Source: Strigamia acuminata (taxonomy: Eukaryota > Arthropoda > Chilopoda > Geophilomorpha > Linotaeniidae). From it: a stretch of 64,000 nt of DNA. The stretch's first letter is position 1. Each line of letters begins with the position of its first letter. The notes beneath the pieces are model-generated. The model was not told the origin of the DNA, ran no database searches, and saw nothing but the letters and a program-made list of their open reading frames with translations. Positions 22,578 to 34,900 of the stretch are shown here, one piece after another. The position numbers were made by a program, and so were the translations under genes. The stretch spans positions 18,965,060 through 19,029,059 of the forward strand of contig OX442314.1 of the NCBI GenBank assembly GCA_949358305.1, written 5' to 3'.

Positions 22578-24515
22578 ATGGAAGAAATTCGACGACGCGT
22601 GGTTCCGTTCACGGACGAAGAAGTTGACAAAGTTGAAAAGAATCAAGCTACTGTGGAGACTATGTCTGGCGAAACGAACGCGCTGCTTTGGTCGTGCAAT
22701 AGGGACGTTTTGGGGCTATTTTCGGATCCAGTTTTAAAGGCGGAGGCGGATCGGCGAAATTTGATCACGACGGGTTTGAGTCGGCCGGTGATTTTGATAA
22801 TGTTGCGGTTGGATAACGAAGAACGAATCGCATCGGAGAAATTTCGGCAGGAGGAGGAGAAGAGACGTGAAGCGGCGGATAGCGCTCGTAATCGTGAGGC
22901 GTTGTTGCAGCAGATGGTCGCGCGAAACGCGGCAATTTTGCGGCAAATGGCGGCGTTGATGCAGCAGATGGCCGAGGACACCAAATCTGAAGCTGGGCCG
23001 AGTTTTTCGGTGGACGCGCTGGTTCACCAAATGGCGGCGTTGACGCAGCAGATTGTCGCGCCAAACGCGGCAATTTTGCAGCAAATAACGGCGTTGACGC
23101 AGCAGACGGCCGAGGACACTAAATCCGATGAATACGAAGCGAAATCTGACAAAATCGAAGCGAAATCTGACGAAATCGAAGCAAAATCTGACGAGACGGC
23201 CAACGAAGTCGACGATAATGAAGTATGCGACGATGCTGAAGATGAAAATGACGACGATTTTGACAAAAACGACCAATTAAATCAAGATGCTGACGAAGTA
23301 GATCGAGATGCGACTGAGACGAATCGTGATTCGATTGAAACGAATCGTGATGCAATTGAAACGAATCGAGACGCAATTAAAACGAATCAAGATAGAAATA
23401 GGACGAATCGAGATGTGAATGAGGCGAAATTGGAAGAGCACACGTCGAAAATGGATGAAGGCAGGATGAAACTAGAGTTTAATACCGTTTTGAACGAATT
23501 TGATGCGAGTTCAGACGAATTTGACGTTAGGAACTTCAAACTGGTTGCGATTGGAGAAAATACGAAATTGGAAAAGGACAAATCGAAATTTGACAAAACT
23601 GATTCGGGGTTTGATGAAACTGATACGAAATACGGCGAGAACAGTGCGAAAGACGACGAGAACGGCAAGAAACACGACGTGAACGAGGACAAGACGAAAG
23701 TGGACGAGGACAAGACGAAATTGGACGAGGACAAGACGAAATTGGACGAGGACAAATCGGAATTGGTTAAAAATGCAACAAAACTAGAATTTGATGGTTG
23801 GAGCGGCGAAAACGAAGCGTGGGATAGCGACGGTGACGCGTGTAGCAGTAATGACGATGCGCGAATCAACGACTTTGGCAAGAACGACTCGAAAATCGAC
23901 GAAAATGGCGATAATGACGCGAAGACCGACGAGAATGGCAAGAACGACTCGAAAACCGACGAGAATGGCGATAGTGACGCGAAAACCGGTGAGAACAGGG
24001 ATAGTGACGCGAAAACCGGTGAAAATGGCGATATCGACGTGAAAACCGACGATGGTGGCGAGAAACACGACGGGAACATGGCGAATCGGAGCGGGAACAG
24101 GTCGAGCCATGGGGGAAGGGACGCAGGAAGGGGAACTACCAAAGGACGCAGGCTAGCCAGACGAAAAACATGGGACCAGCGAGCTACGAAAGTAATCAAA
24201 TTGGAGTGCCACTTTAACAATTGTCGAGGACGACAATCAGGTGGGGGGGTTCATGTTAGTACAACTGGAAAATGCATCGTCAAAAGATCGAATCGTGTCG
24301 AGGGGCGCGGGCATGGGTGGCGTCGGGATCCACAGTCGGCGAAAAGGGCGAGATCGAATCGCGTTGAGAGGCGTGGGCGTAGGCGGCGTCGGGATCCACA
24401 GTCGGGGACAAGGGCGAGGCGCATGTTCCGAAACTACGAAATCGAAGAGCGGTATCGGAGGACCATTGTAGCGTACATTGTCGAGGACGACAATCACGGA
24501 GGAGGGGTCATGTGA
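22578..24515 (+). CDS. Charged repeat protein of the LTR element
   Basis: The first ATG in the open frame is at 22578 (645 aa); the frame is open from a TAG at 22521. The order is: an N-terminal region with DVLGLFSDPVLKAEADRR; two copies of a Gln-rich helix (MAALMQQMAEDTK and ITALTQQTAEDTK types); a long Asp/Glu/Lys/Asn tract built from short repeats (EAKSDEI, ETNRDAI, DEDKTKL, DENGDSDAKT); then an Arg/Gly-rich basic tail with two RRRDPQS-type units. The stop codon lies in the first bases of the 3' LTR (TGTGA). There is no zinc knuckle, protease or polymerase. A gag-like packaging role is possible but unproven; the N-terminal part may be derived from gag. Confidence 0.7.
   Translation: MEEIRRRVVPFTDEEVDKVEKNQATVETMSGETNALLWSCNRDVLGLFSDPVLKAEADRRNLITTGLSRPVILIMLRLDNEERIASEKFRQEEEKRREAADSARNREALLQQMVARNAAILRQMAALMQQMAEDTKSEAGPSFSVDALVHQMAALTQQIVAPNAAILQQITALTQQTAEDTKSDEYEAKSDKIEAKSDEIEAKSDETANEVDDNEVCDDAEDENDDDFDKNDQLNQDADEVDRDATETNRDSIETNRDAIETNRDAIKTNQDRNRTNRDVNEAKLEEHTSKMDEGRMKLEFNTVLNEFDASSDEFDVRNFKLVAIGENTKLEKDKSKFDKTDSGFDETDTKYGENSAKDDENGKKHDVNEDKTKVDEDKTKLDEDKTKLDEDKSELVKNATKLEFDGWSGENEAWDSDGDACSSNDDARINDFGKNDSKIDENGDNDAKTDENGKNDSKTDENGDSDAKTGENRDSDAKTGENGDIDVKTDDGGEKHDGNMANRSGNRSSHGGRDAGRGTTKGRRLARRKTWDQRATKVIKLECHFNNCRGRQSGGGVHVSTTGKCIVKRSNRVEGRGHGWRRDPQSAKRARSNRVERRGRRRRRDPQSGTRARRMFRNYEIEERYRRTIVAYIVEDDNHGGGVM
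24496..24510 (+). other. Polypurine tract
   Basis: ACGGAGGAGGGGTCA abuts the 3' LTR, the expected position for second-strand priming. A similar GTCGAGGACGACAATCA block also occurs near 24222-24240, so the 3' end of the interior has been partly duplicated. Confidence 0.6.
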
Positions 24516-24655
24516 GCATAGTGCTCCCCCTAGCGGTCAGTCTTGACCATTTACCTGATTTGTTCTGCTTGTATCATGATTTGTTCTGTCTGAAGGGGAA
24601 TAAAGTCAGTCTTGTAACGACATTCAACATAACCGGTTGTCTTTACATTCTCATA
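24511..24655 (+). repeat. 3' LTR
   Basis: Identical base for base to the 5' LTR by direct comparison. It is followed by the right copy of the GTCTA duplication (24656-24660). Confidence 0.93.
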
Positions 24656-24660
24656 GTCTA

Positions 24661-25989
24661 ATTTCGAGTTTCCTAGTCCTGACCTCTTGTCCGATAATTT
24701 TTATCCGAATGTCGTTTCAAGTTCAAGTTCAAGTAGTGCTTTTGTAAACATAGCGAGAAAAAAGTTTTTTGGCGATTCTTTATACGATTTCTGGATTAAG
24801 AGATTCACTAAGGTGAGGTATTAAATTATATTTACAACAATGACCCATTAAAAGACGAGCTGCCACGTTGTCAAGGTCCACTATTCTGCGTATCCCATTT
24901 CCTGTCCAATTAATCTTAAAGAACACACAAAGACCGATTTGTTTTATCACAATGACAGGTTTTACTAAATATTTTAGATATTTACTCTAAGAGTTTCGAG
25001 ATAATACTACGATTTTACACGATTTTACACTCTACACTCAAACGTATACATACAGATTTCATTATTGCAGAAATAGGAAATAGGGATAGGGACATCAGAT
25101 CTGCGGTGAATAATTCACGAAAATCACAATAATGCATGTGTGAAATGGTAAATGCACGCGACAGATCATCAGGTTGTCAACATTATTTGGCAGTGCAATT
25201 AGACAACATTTATTGTGGAGCTAATACAAATCTAAAAATATTTACTGTATACAGTATTCAATTCGTAACAAAATAACTCTACAGATATTCAAACACAAGT
25301 ATTTATATATATTTATAACAATCATTATTGATCTCAGTAAAAACTATGTCCGACTTTCCTTTTAGTAGGTGAATTCATTAAATTTTAGCACGTGCACGAC
25401 CTGTAAAAGAGGTTTTGAAAACACGCGTAAATTCAGAGAACGTCTCAAATTGAAAATTCTCTTAACCCCATATGTAAGCAAAAGTTGCAAAATTAATTCT
25501 CCTTTTGAGTTTTCGCTAAAAGCGAACAATTTTGCGTAATAAACTTCCAAAACTGCTTAGTAGGGCTGCAACATCGTCGATGTCTGTGCGATCATACAAC
25601 ATTTTGAATAACTTTTCTCAATTTAACTGACTATGAATTCACCTAAGTTACGTTTCTCTTAAATTTTATTCATGTTACAAACTAGGTGTCGTAATTGACG
25701 AACTACAACATAATTCCATCTTTAGGCCAAAAGACTTCTGGTACACTACAATTAATTTCTCAGGTGTAAAACGCCTTTGATAAAAATATTAAAACGGACA
25801 CTCCTATCTCGTACCGAATAACAATTTCTGTAACTGGTACCAGTAAATCTCAAAGCGGATAACAGTAAGGCATGCAATTAAGGCTTGGTTTATACAACAG
25901 AACAAGAACGCTTAAGCTTATCCGACAAGTTGCAATTCCATGGAACTTTTTACGAGTTTGTACGAGTAGTTTCCGGTGATATAAAAGCT
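24661..25989. other. Intergenic and rootletin 3' region
   Basis: AT-rich DNA from the LTR element to the rootletin stop codon. The part nearest 25989 is probably rootletin 3' untranslated sequence. The first ~150 bases continue the DNA into which the LTR element inserted. No coding signal. Confidence 0.5.
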
Positions 25990-28900
25990 TTATGACTTTG
26001 GTATGTATTTGCTCGGCGGCCTTCGAGAGGGCGATTTAGAGGAAACATTTGACCTGGTCGGACGATTTTGTTCCATTGTAGTAATTAACTTGCGCGCTTC
26101 ACTCTCTAATGTTGTCGGATCAGTGGACACTGTACGCAAGGATCGATCGAGAGTTGTTCGAAGTTGGGAGATTTCGTCTCCAGACTTGGCAGTGTGTGAA
26201 ATCAATTGCTGTCGGCAGCGGATCTCCTGGTTCAGCTGATCTTTCAGCACCTGGATCTATTTTATCGTACAAACCACTCAGTTAACCACGTAAAACAATA
26301 ATAAAGTGAGCTAATAATATTTGACCTGCTGCTCCAATCCAGCAATCTTCTGTTTGTACATTTTTTCTCTAACACCCAGAGTTTTTTCTGCGTGGATCTT
26401 AGCTATACGAATTCGCTCAGAGTCGCTTTCTTTCTCCTCGCGATGGATTAGTTTTAATTCCATCATGGCTTGTGTATGTTGCCTTTCTTTTTCGTTCAGT
26501 TGAGTCTGTAAAAAGGGAAAGCTAATATTAGTTGACATATCCAAAATGCAAACGAAAAAAATCAAACTCACCTCAAAGTATTGTATTTTTCTTTGCAAGT
26601 CTGAATTTTCTTGTTCACTCGCTCTGAGTTTCCGATGAGGCATTACTCTCGTAAAGTCTTCGCAAGATAGTTTCTCCCTTTCCACTTTGTCGAGTGTCTT
26701 TTTTAAAGCTGTTTTGTCCTTTTCTAACCGAAGTTGCGCTCGTTCCATTTCTCGTTTTTCCAATTCCCATTGGTTTAAACTGCGCTGCAACTGCGATAAC
26801 TTTTCTACGAGGCTTTTCTTTTCCTCTTCCAATTCTTTCACACGCTGTAAATAACCATATTCTCCATCGTCTCGCTTTTTTAAAACCTGTAACGTTTTAT
26901 GTATACATAGATTAAATTGCAAAGAAGCACGAGTTTAGACGTTACTAAAATCTACCTCATCAGAGCTCTTTATCTCGCTTTCCAATTCGAGTCGCCGTTG
27001 CTCGCAAACGGTCAATTTGTGCTCAAACTGATTAGCCCGTTCTTGTAAATAAGTGGCCTGTTTTTTTGCATCGCTCGAAGCTTGCCTTAGGAAAGCAAAA
27101 ACAATTTTAATAATAATATTTAATAAGTGTGGTCGCATTTAATACTTAGAATTCTCCAGTCTCTCTTCTACGACCCTTCTCTCATTTTCACTATTCACCA
27201 AAGCCTTCTGCAAATGGTGTAAACGCTCTTTCAAACCTTGGGTCGAACTCGAAGTTTCCGACAAACTTCGATTCAAAACAACTACCTGAAATAATAAATA
27301 TTATTCATTTCAGAATCGACACTAGCGCAAACAATCGTTACTTTGTCCTTCAGTTCGGTCTCTTGACCCGTTCTTTCGTCGATTTTCAGTTTTAATCGGT
27401 CAATGTTTAATAGGAGCAATGAATTTTTGTCTTCGTGTTCCCGAATTTGTCGCACTAGTGCGTCCAAACGTTTTTGCAATGCCTCGTTCTCAACTTCTTT
27501 CTCGTTAAGAGCCAGCTGCAAACTATGCGTATCGCCTTCTAACGCCCTTTTCGATACTTCTAATTTGGAATAATGAGATTCGACAGCCTTCAGAGTTCCA
27601 TGCAGTTGCTCTTTTTCAGCATCTTGTCTTACTTCATTTTGTTTCATTTTGGCGACTTTACTCTTTGCAAAATGAAAACCAAGCGAACATAAGCAACGGA
27701 TAAATGAGGATAAATTGCAATAATCGTACTATTAATTGTCGTTTGTCATCAGTCTCGTTTTGAAGTGATTTTTCCAAATCGGCAATTTTCTCCATTAGAC
27801 GCGTTCTCTCCATTTCGTTGCGCTGAATTGTTGATTCGTGCATTTGAATAGTGGTCGAGGCGATGGACAGCTTAGAATCAATGCTTCGTTTCTCTGCAGA
27901 CAAAATGAATTAGCAAAATTTTAACTCTAAATTTATGATTTATAATTCTACCTTCTTCCGTCATTCCTAGCGATTTGTGCAATATATGCAACTTCTTCTC
28001 CACTTCCTGCTGCTGGTCACCTTTTTCTTTAACATTCATCTGTAGACTTTTCATTTGCAGTTTTATTTCATCCTAAAAAGAACAAGAAAAATTAATGCGT
28101 ACGTTATTTTAACAACGCAGCAGTAAATCTCAACCCTTTCTTTCTCCGTTTGTGCCATCTGTTGCATCACATCACGCAAAGCAACGCGAATAGAGTCAGG
28201 ATCAATCTCCGATGCCAATTGACTCGATTCTTGTGCCAACGCCCGAACTGGCGACTTCCTCGGCGATCCGTGTGCCTCTCCGGGTCTATATCTCGCTAAA
28301 TAACACGCACAAAGATACAATTTTAATTTGGTCGATTAATTTAACTGACGCTGTACCATGAGTCGGTGACTTCCATCGTAGAGGACTTGTAGATCGCAAT
28401 GGACTAACGGATCTATCTCTCAAACCCAAAAACCTTTTCAACGACGAATTTACACTGAGAAGTTTGGATTCTACACTTTTCTTTGATTCTAAAAAATGTA
28501 AATTAATATTACGTTTTTCTTTTTCTTTTTCTTTTTTCTCAAAATGCTAACCTTCTAAGTATTCAATTTGTGACTCCAAAGCTGTGATTTGACCTTCATT
28601 AGCACTAAGATGCATTTTCAATTCTTCGGCGCAACTATTGCTTTCGGTCAACTGATTTTCCAGCTCTTGCTTATGCTCTTCCAGTTTAAATGCACTTTCA
28701 TTCGCATCATCCAAAGCTAATTTCAGATTCTTTTCGCGCGAGTGAAACGTATCACCTTGGTCCATCATTTTACGCTTTAGCGATGTAAATTCCTGTTTCA
28801 AAATATCTCGAGAAGTTTCAGCCTCGTTTAACTAGAAAAAAAAATGATTAAAATTTAGATCCAATAACAAAATTTAAAAAATAACTAACTTGTTGTCTGA

Positions 28901-31900
28901 GAGTTGATAATTGTCTTCTGTTCTCATCTTCCGAATCATCAGCTTTGCCAAGTCGGACTCGCAAATTGCTCATTTCTTCTTCTTTGCGATCCAACTCTGA
29001 TTGATAAGTTTGAATTTGCCTTCTCAAATCTTGAGAATCGCGTTGTAGTTCAGTGTGAGATTTTTCCGTGTCTCTCAACAACATCTTTACTTCACTAACT
29101 TCCTTATTTAAACTCATGTTTGAATGGTCCAATGCTATGTTCTGTTGTTTCGAATCCTCCAAACTTCTCTTCATGTCCAAACGGTCTGTTTCCGACTGTT
29201 TGATCTTCAGCCGTAACTCTTCGTTCGATTTCTGTAATGCTTCTCGTTCCAATTTGGTTTCAGTTAACCATCTCTTCAAATCCGAAATTTCCTTCTTGTA
29301 AGTTTGAATTTGTTCTTCAACTAATTAAAAAATAACAAAAAATAAAATATTTGGACTTTACATTTGCACGATTCAATTTCTACCTTGATTTAACTTCCTT
29401 AAGTGCTCCATCAGCTCCTTTTTCGTGCTATCTCTGTTCGTCTCTACAAATTCCAGTTGTCTTTTTAAATCGGCAATTTCTTGTTGCATCAAGTCGCGTT
29501 GATGGTAAGCTTCCGACAATTGATTCTTCACTTCTTGTAATAATTTTTCTTGCGCCGCTCTGCAAAATTATTGAAATCATATTTATAAAACATAAAATGT
29601 ATACAAATACTGGTCAAAACATACGCCGCTTCTTCCATTTGCTTTCTGTAACGTTTCATCTCTTCCTGTAGTGCAATTAAATTGGATTTGTCCTGTTCAG
29701 AACGAGCATCTGCTTGTTGTTCCACGTCTTTCAACTTTTTCTGCAAGTCTTCTATCTCGTTTTCTTTCATACTTAATTGTTCTTGCACTGAACTCTTTTG
29801 TTGATCTAACAACTCAATTTTCTGCAACAAATAATTAGAAATTAAATCCATTGCCTTCTTCCTCCAACCAAGCCTCACAAAATTTACTCTTTTATATTCA
29901 GTTTCCAAATTAATAAGTTCCTGTTCGTGTTCGCAGTTGATTTCATTGATTTCTTGCTGATATTTATTAATTCTAGTTTCGTAATCTACTATCAATTCTT
30001 CACGGTCAGAACCGAATTTCACTAATTCGTCAGAATGTAATGACTCCAAATGTGCTCGAAGAGTATCCTATAAATCAAATAAAGATGCATTTAAATCGTA
30101 AAAATAGTTTGCAACAATCTAAATGATTGAATTACCTTTTCCTCATGCATTCGCTTAACTTGCTCTTCGTGCAACAGTTTCGTTTTCTCCAAAGACATTT
30201 TAAATTCATGTTCAGTTTGCTGCAACTTGTAATTCAAAGCCTCACGTGTTCTGTTTAACTTGACAATTTCACTTTGCAGCTCTTTTCTTAATTGATTCAT
30301 TTGTGCTGAATTTAAAAATTAGCATTATTTATTTACAATTTGCTCATTATAAGTTTCTGTATTATTATAACCTTGTAACACATCCCTTTTAACGTTCAGC
30401 TCCTGATTTTCTGCCGTCATTTGATCGCGTTTACTTTCCAACATTTGCGCACTTTGTTGAGTTTCGTACAAAGCGACTTCCAAGTTGCTCTTTTCGTTTC
30501 GGAAAGCGGATAGCGACTCGGCCATTGACTGCATTTCTCTTTCCATTCCATTCAATTTAACCAACAATTCCGAATGTTCTCTAACTAAGCGTTCTCTCTC
30601 TTTACTCAGTTTGTCCACTTGATCCGCTTGTCTTTGATTTAAGTGCTTAATTGCACTTAATTCTTCGATGTATTTGTTTTTCTTACGAACTTCCTACAAC
30701 GAAACGCAAAGATAATTCCAATTTCATTAAACTCGTAATAAAACTAAATGTACACTCTTACAGATGCGAGCAATGTCTGCAACTCTCCAGTCTCACGAAT
30801 TTGGTACGTCAGAGATTCCTCCAATTTGTCGCGATTCGACTGGGTAGTTTTCATTGCATCGGTCAAAGATATGCTGTGATGTTCTTGTTCCATCGAATCA
30901 CGTTCCAAACGCAAAACTTCCTGCTGCAGTGTATTCTTTTCAGATTCCAATTCTCCTAGTTCTGATTGCAATGCTAACTTATCTTCTTCTAACTGTAAAA
31001 AATCATGTAAACAAGTTTTCAAAAAGCACAGACACACCACATAAATCATAAAACAAACCTTGATCACTTTTCCACTTAATTCCTCTTTGTCGTGACCTAA
31101 TTCTTCATTTAAATATTTCAATTTATGCAAAGATGCTCTCAAACTATCCTCTTCGGTTTTCAATTTACTAATTTGAAATTTACCGCTGTTCTTTTTAGAT
31201 TCCACTTGAGTAAATGCCGCGCCTAGTACATTACCATTTGGTTTTGCATCTTATTGCATTCATCGGCTCAAAAATTGTTTTGTACTCACTCAATTCTGCC
31301 TTTTCCTGTTCCATTATATCTTTATCGAGTATTGTGCGGTGCAGGGATTCCTTCAAAGCAATAATCTCTTCCTTCAATACCAAATTCTGTTCACCCATAT
31401 TTTCGAGTAATCGCATTCTGCAATTTAAAAAAATAATAATTAAATATTGAACGACAAATTTAAATTTAAATTTTAAACTTACGATTTCTCAATTTCCATT
31501 CGTTGTTTTTCCACTTCATCCTGAACGAGTTCCTTTTCATCTTCCAACTCGTCTCTAGATCTTCGCAACTCGTTGTAGCTTTTCTGTAATTTGTCGTTAT
31601 CTTGATGGAGAAGTTTCATATGTTCGTTCAACAACCGTCGATTTTCTTCCAAATCTTGTACTTCAGAACTGCTAAAAGTTAAAGCTGCGCACAAACGTTC
31701 TTTCTCATTCAAGCAGTTCTCCCTCTCCTTACGTCTGTTAAGTAATTACATAAAAAAAACAAAAAAAAATTAAAGCACTAAACAAAAATTATTTTCTTTA
31801 AAAAAAATATTAATATTTTACATAAATTCTAACTCATCCATCACCCTTTGCAGATCATGACTTATTTTCTTTTTCTGCACCAAATTCTCTTCGTTATTTT

Positions 31901-34900
31901 TATTCAGTAGATTTATTTCGTCCGTGGCTTTACTTAAACGCGTCTCCAATTCCTGAAAACAAAAATTTACAAATTCGTGACCGAAAAAATTAAATCTCAG
32001 CCAAAATACTTGAATCTGCATCTGCCGCTTAGTAACAGCAGACTTCACATTAGAAACCACAGTATTCACAAATACAGGAGAACGCGACCGGAACGAAACG
32101 CTAGGGCTGCGTGGAGATAAAGATCTTCCTCTATTCCGCATAGGAGATGAAAAACGTAATCGCATACTTCGTCCATCAATCAATTCCTCTTCTTCGATAA
32201 TTTCACTAATGTCTTGCAAACTTCCTTGCAAAAATTCTATCTCATCTCGCAATTTGTTAGCAGCCAATGCTTCGTGTTGACCAGCATCAGTAGCATCAAC
32301 TTTACTCGCTTCCTATATTAAAAAATAAGATATCAGATCACTAAAACACTCGCCACATTTATCTCCTACCAAACTATCAATTGTTCTGTGTAAATTCCGA
32401 ATAAACGTATCCTTCTCATCCAATTGGTATTTTAATCGATCCACCTGAATAGACATTTCTTGAACCCTGAAAGAATAGATTTAAAAAAAATTACAATTAA
32501 AAATTTATTAAAATTTCACTCTACGGTACTAACTTTGACTTCAATTCATTGCGATCTTTTTCAAAATTCTCCTGCTGCTTCACCAACGTCTGAATTTGCA
32601 ACCACAGCTCCGTAGGATTCATTTCTAAAATTTCTTCAATTGACTTGTCCTACAACCAACCAACCAACAATTCAGCAAACGACAAAACCAATAAAAAAAA
32701 TCGATTGCCCAAAAAAAGCTCGATTTAGCAATAACTGAAAGGAAATAAACGTTAATAAAAGTCATTTACCTGAACATTTCCAATTTGTCCCAGACTGACG
32801 TGAGTAAAAGTAGAAAGGCAAGCCAGGCACAAGTTTTGTGACGTTTTGCTAACATCATTTTTGATGTGTGTTAAATCCCTTTCGGTCGCTATTTTCATTT
32901 CTCCAAACTCCCTCTGGAAGGCAACGACTTGACGCCATAAAGCCAACAAACGATTGTGTTCATTCGTGAAGTAATCGTTCAAAGACTACAAAAAATAAAA
33001 TAATAATAATAACATTTAAAAACCACGGAAATTAAAATTAATGTTCACTACTGTTTACCAGTTCCTCCTCTCGCCACTCCTCTTCTCTCTCGTCAAATTG
33101 TTCCCTCGTCCTCTGCCAATCGACGGTTAACTTATGCACATCCGCAGTCAGCGATTGATTCGCTTGAGTAGCTGTGTCCAGTTGTTCCCGCAATAATGAA
33201 TTCACATGAACTAAACTAGCACATCTAAAAATTGTAAAAGTGTTTTGTTTATCCTGACCACTCAATAGTACCCAGTTAGCACGCATTGCAATTCGTGAAT
33301 GGTTAATCGGTAATCACCTGCTCTGTTGTTCCTCAAGTTTTAGAAGTGCAGTTTCTAAGTCAAGTTTTTCATCCTGCAACCGATTATCACCATGATCTCC
33401 CGAACCCAGCTCATCATTCGTAGCTGTGTGCTGCAAAATGTACACAATCTTGAGCGAAACGATATTGACTCTCCGCTTTGTTTACAAGCACAGTCATGGT
33501 AACAATCACTATCAAAAGCAATATTTTCTATTCAACATCTACATTTTCAGTGCGGGTGCATGTCCAATTTTTGATGCCCCAGTTCATAATATGCCCATTT
33601 GATGTGGTTTTATCGATTACATTCAATCTCGAAATTTATTTTGGAATTCATCCAAACCGCATTGTTGAATTTCAATTACCCTTGCCAGATTTGTGGTACA
33701 TTACCTCAATAATGACTTGTAAATAAAAAAAAATAAAAAATCGAACATACCGTTGATTTTGTCCATTTATAGTCGACGGTGTCAATTTTATGTTGGGCAA
33801 CATTACTTTCCAGTTCGGCACATTTTTGTTTATATTGAAGAATCTTACAAAAAAAATTATCATTTTCAGAATTTATTCAATTATAACCGTGATTAATTCA
33901 CTTTTGCTTGTAATTTCTGCACAAGAATTGCTTGAGTTTGCTGGTTTTCCTGATACTTTTGCAATTTCTTATCGTATTTTGTTCGTTCATCATCCAATCG
34001 TTTACCAAACTCCACATTCGGCTGCCACGAACCTCTGGCAGAAGGCTGGCTTTTCGCATCTCCCTCCCTGGGAAGAAGTCTTTCCACCTAAACGCATAAA
34101 TTAAATTAAATACCAAACAAGACATTTAACCAATTAAAATGAAATATGCTCTTGTCTTTCTTTCTATTTTCCCTCCATGTCTGTTTGACTCATCAACAAA
34201 CAAATGCCCAATCAAAAATTCACACCTGCCTTTCCATCGTTAAAGAAGTGAATACAGTCAACTACTTCCTGCTACATTTATTTAACATTGCCAGGTGAAT
34301 GAATTGCACCTGCATCACTTTTAGAACTTTGCTTTAATTTATTATTAATTTATACTTAACATTGAATTAAGGTCAATATTGGTACAACTAAGTTACTTGT
34401 CACTACCTTTTCACTGAGGGCGTTATACTTGATGCTCATTTCATCTCTTTCAGCTCGACTGGTTGCCAGCAAGTCTTCAACCCTGTCCAACTCCTCTTGC
34501 AGCATGCGATTTTCTTCCTACAACAAAGATAATATCTTATTATTTAATAATGCAAATAAGATTTTAAATTGAACCTTTAAACAATCGTTACGTAAACAAA
34601 GGTTTAGGCTTTGGACTTTAATGTGGCGGAATATTGACTTACTTCGAGGGACATGGAACTTGGTCGTGACATTGTGTCGTGTTCAGGTCTTAAATCATCA
34701 GTGGAGAGATTTTTGGTCACAATTTCTCTCACTCTTACTGGCAATGGCGAGGAGTGAGTGGATGATTCGTCTCCTTTCACCCAATATTGACTATTATCTT
34801 TTAAAATCGTTTCCTCGAGTTCCTAAAAGAAAAATAGACCAATTAATGAACTACAATTTCATAATAACAATGTTTGTATCTCAACCAAGACACTTTTTAA

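Larger units (their letters stand above)
22084..24655 (+). mobile_element. Complete non-autonomous LTR retroelement (2,572 bp)
   Basis: Two identical 145-base LTRs (22084-22228 and 24511-24655) are flanked by a 5-base duplication. A primer-binding site starts immediately after the 5' LTR and a purine-rich tract precedes the 3' LTR. The 2.28 kb interior has one long open frame and no reverse transcriptase, protease, RNase H or integrase motif. It must have been moved by an autonomous relative. Identical LTRs and an intact duplication point to a recent insertion. It lies between the NOX and rootletin genes beside a Tc1 remnant. Confidence 0.9.

Noticed and set aside
23387-24220. 277-codon - strand frame opposite the LTR element protein
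   Set aside because: Mirror of the low-complexity Asp/Lys repeats; the + strand frame is longer and in the orientation of the primer site and polypurine tract.
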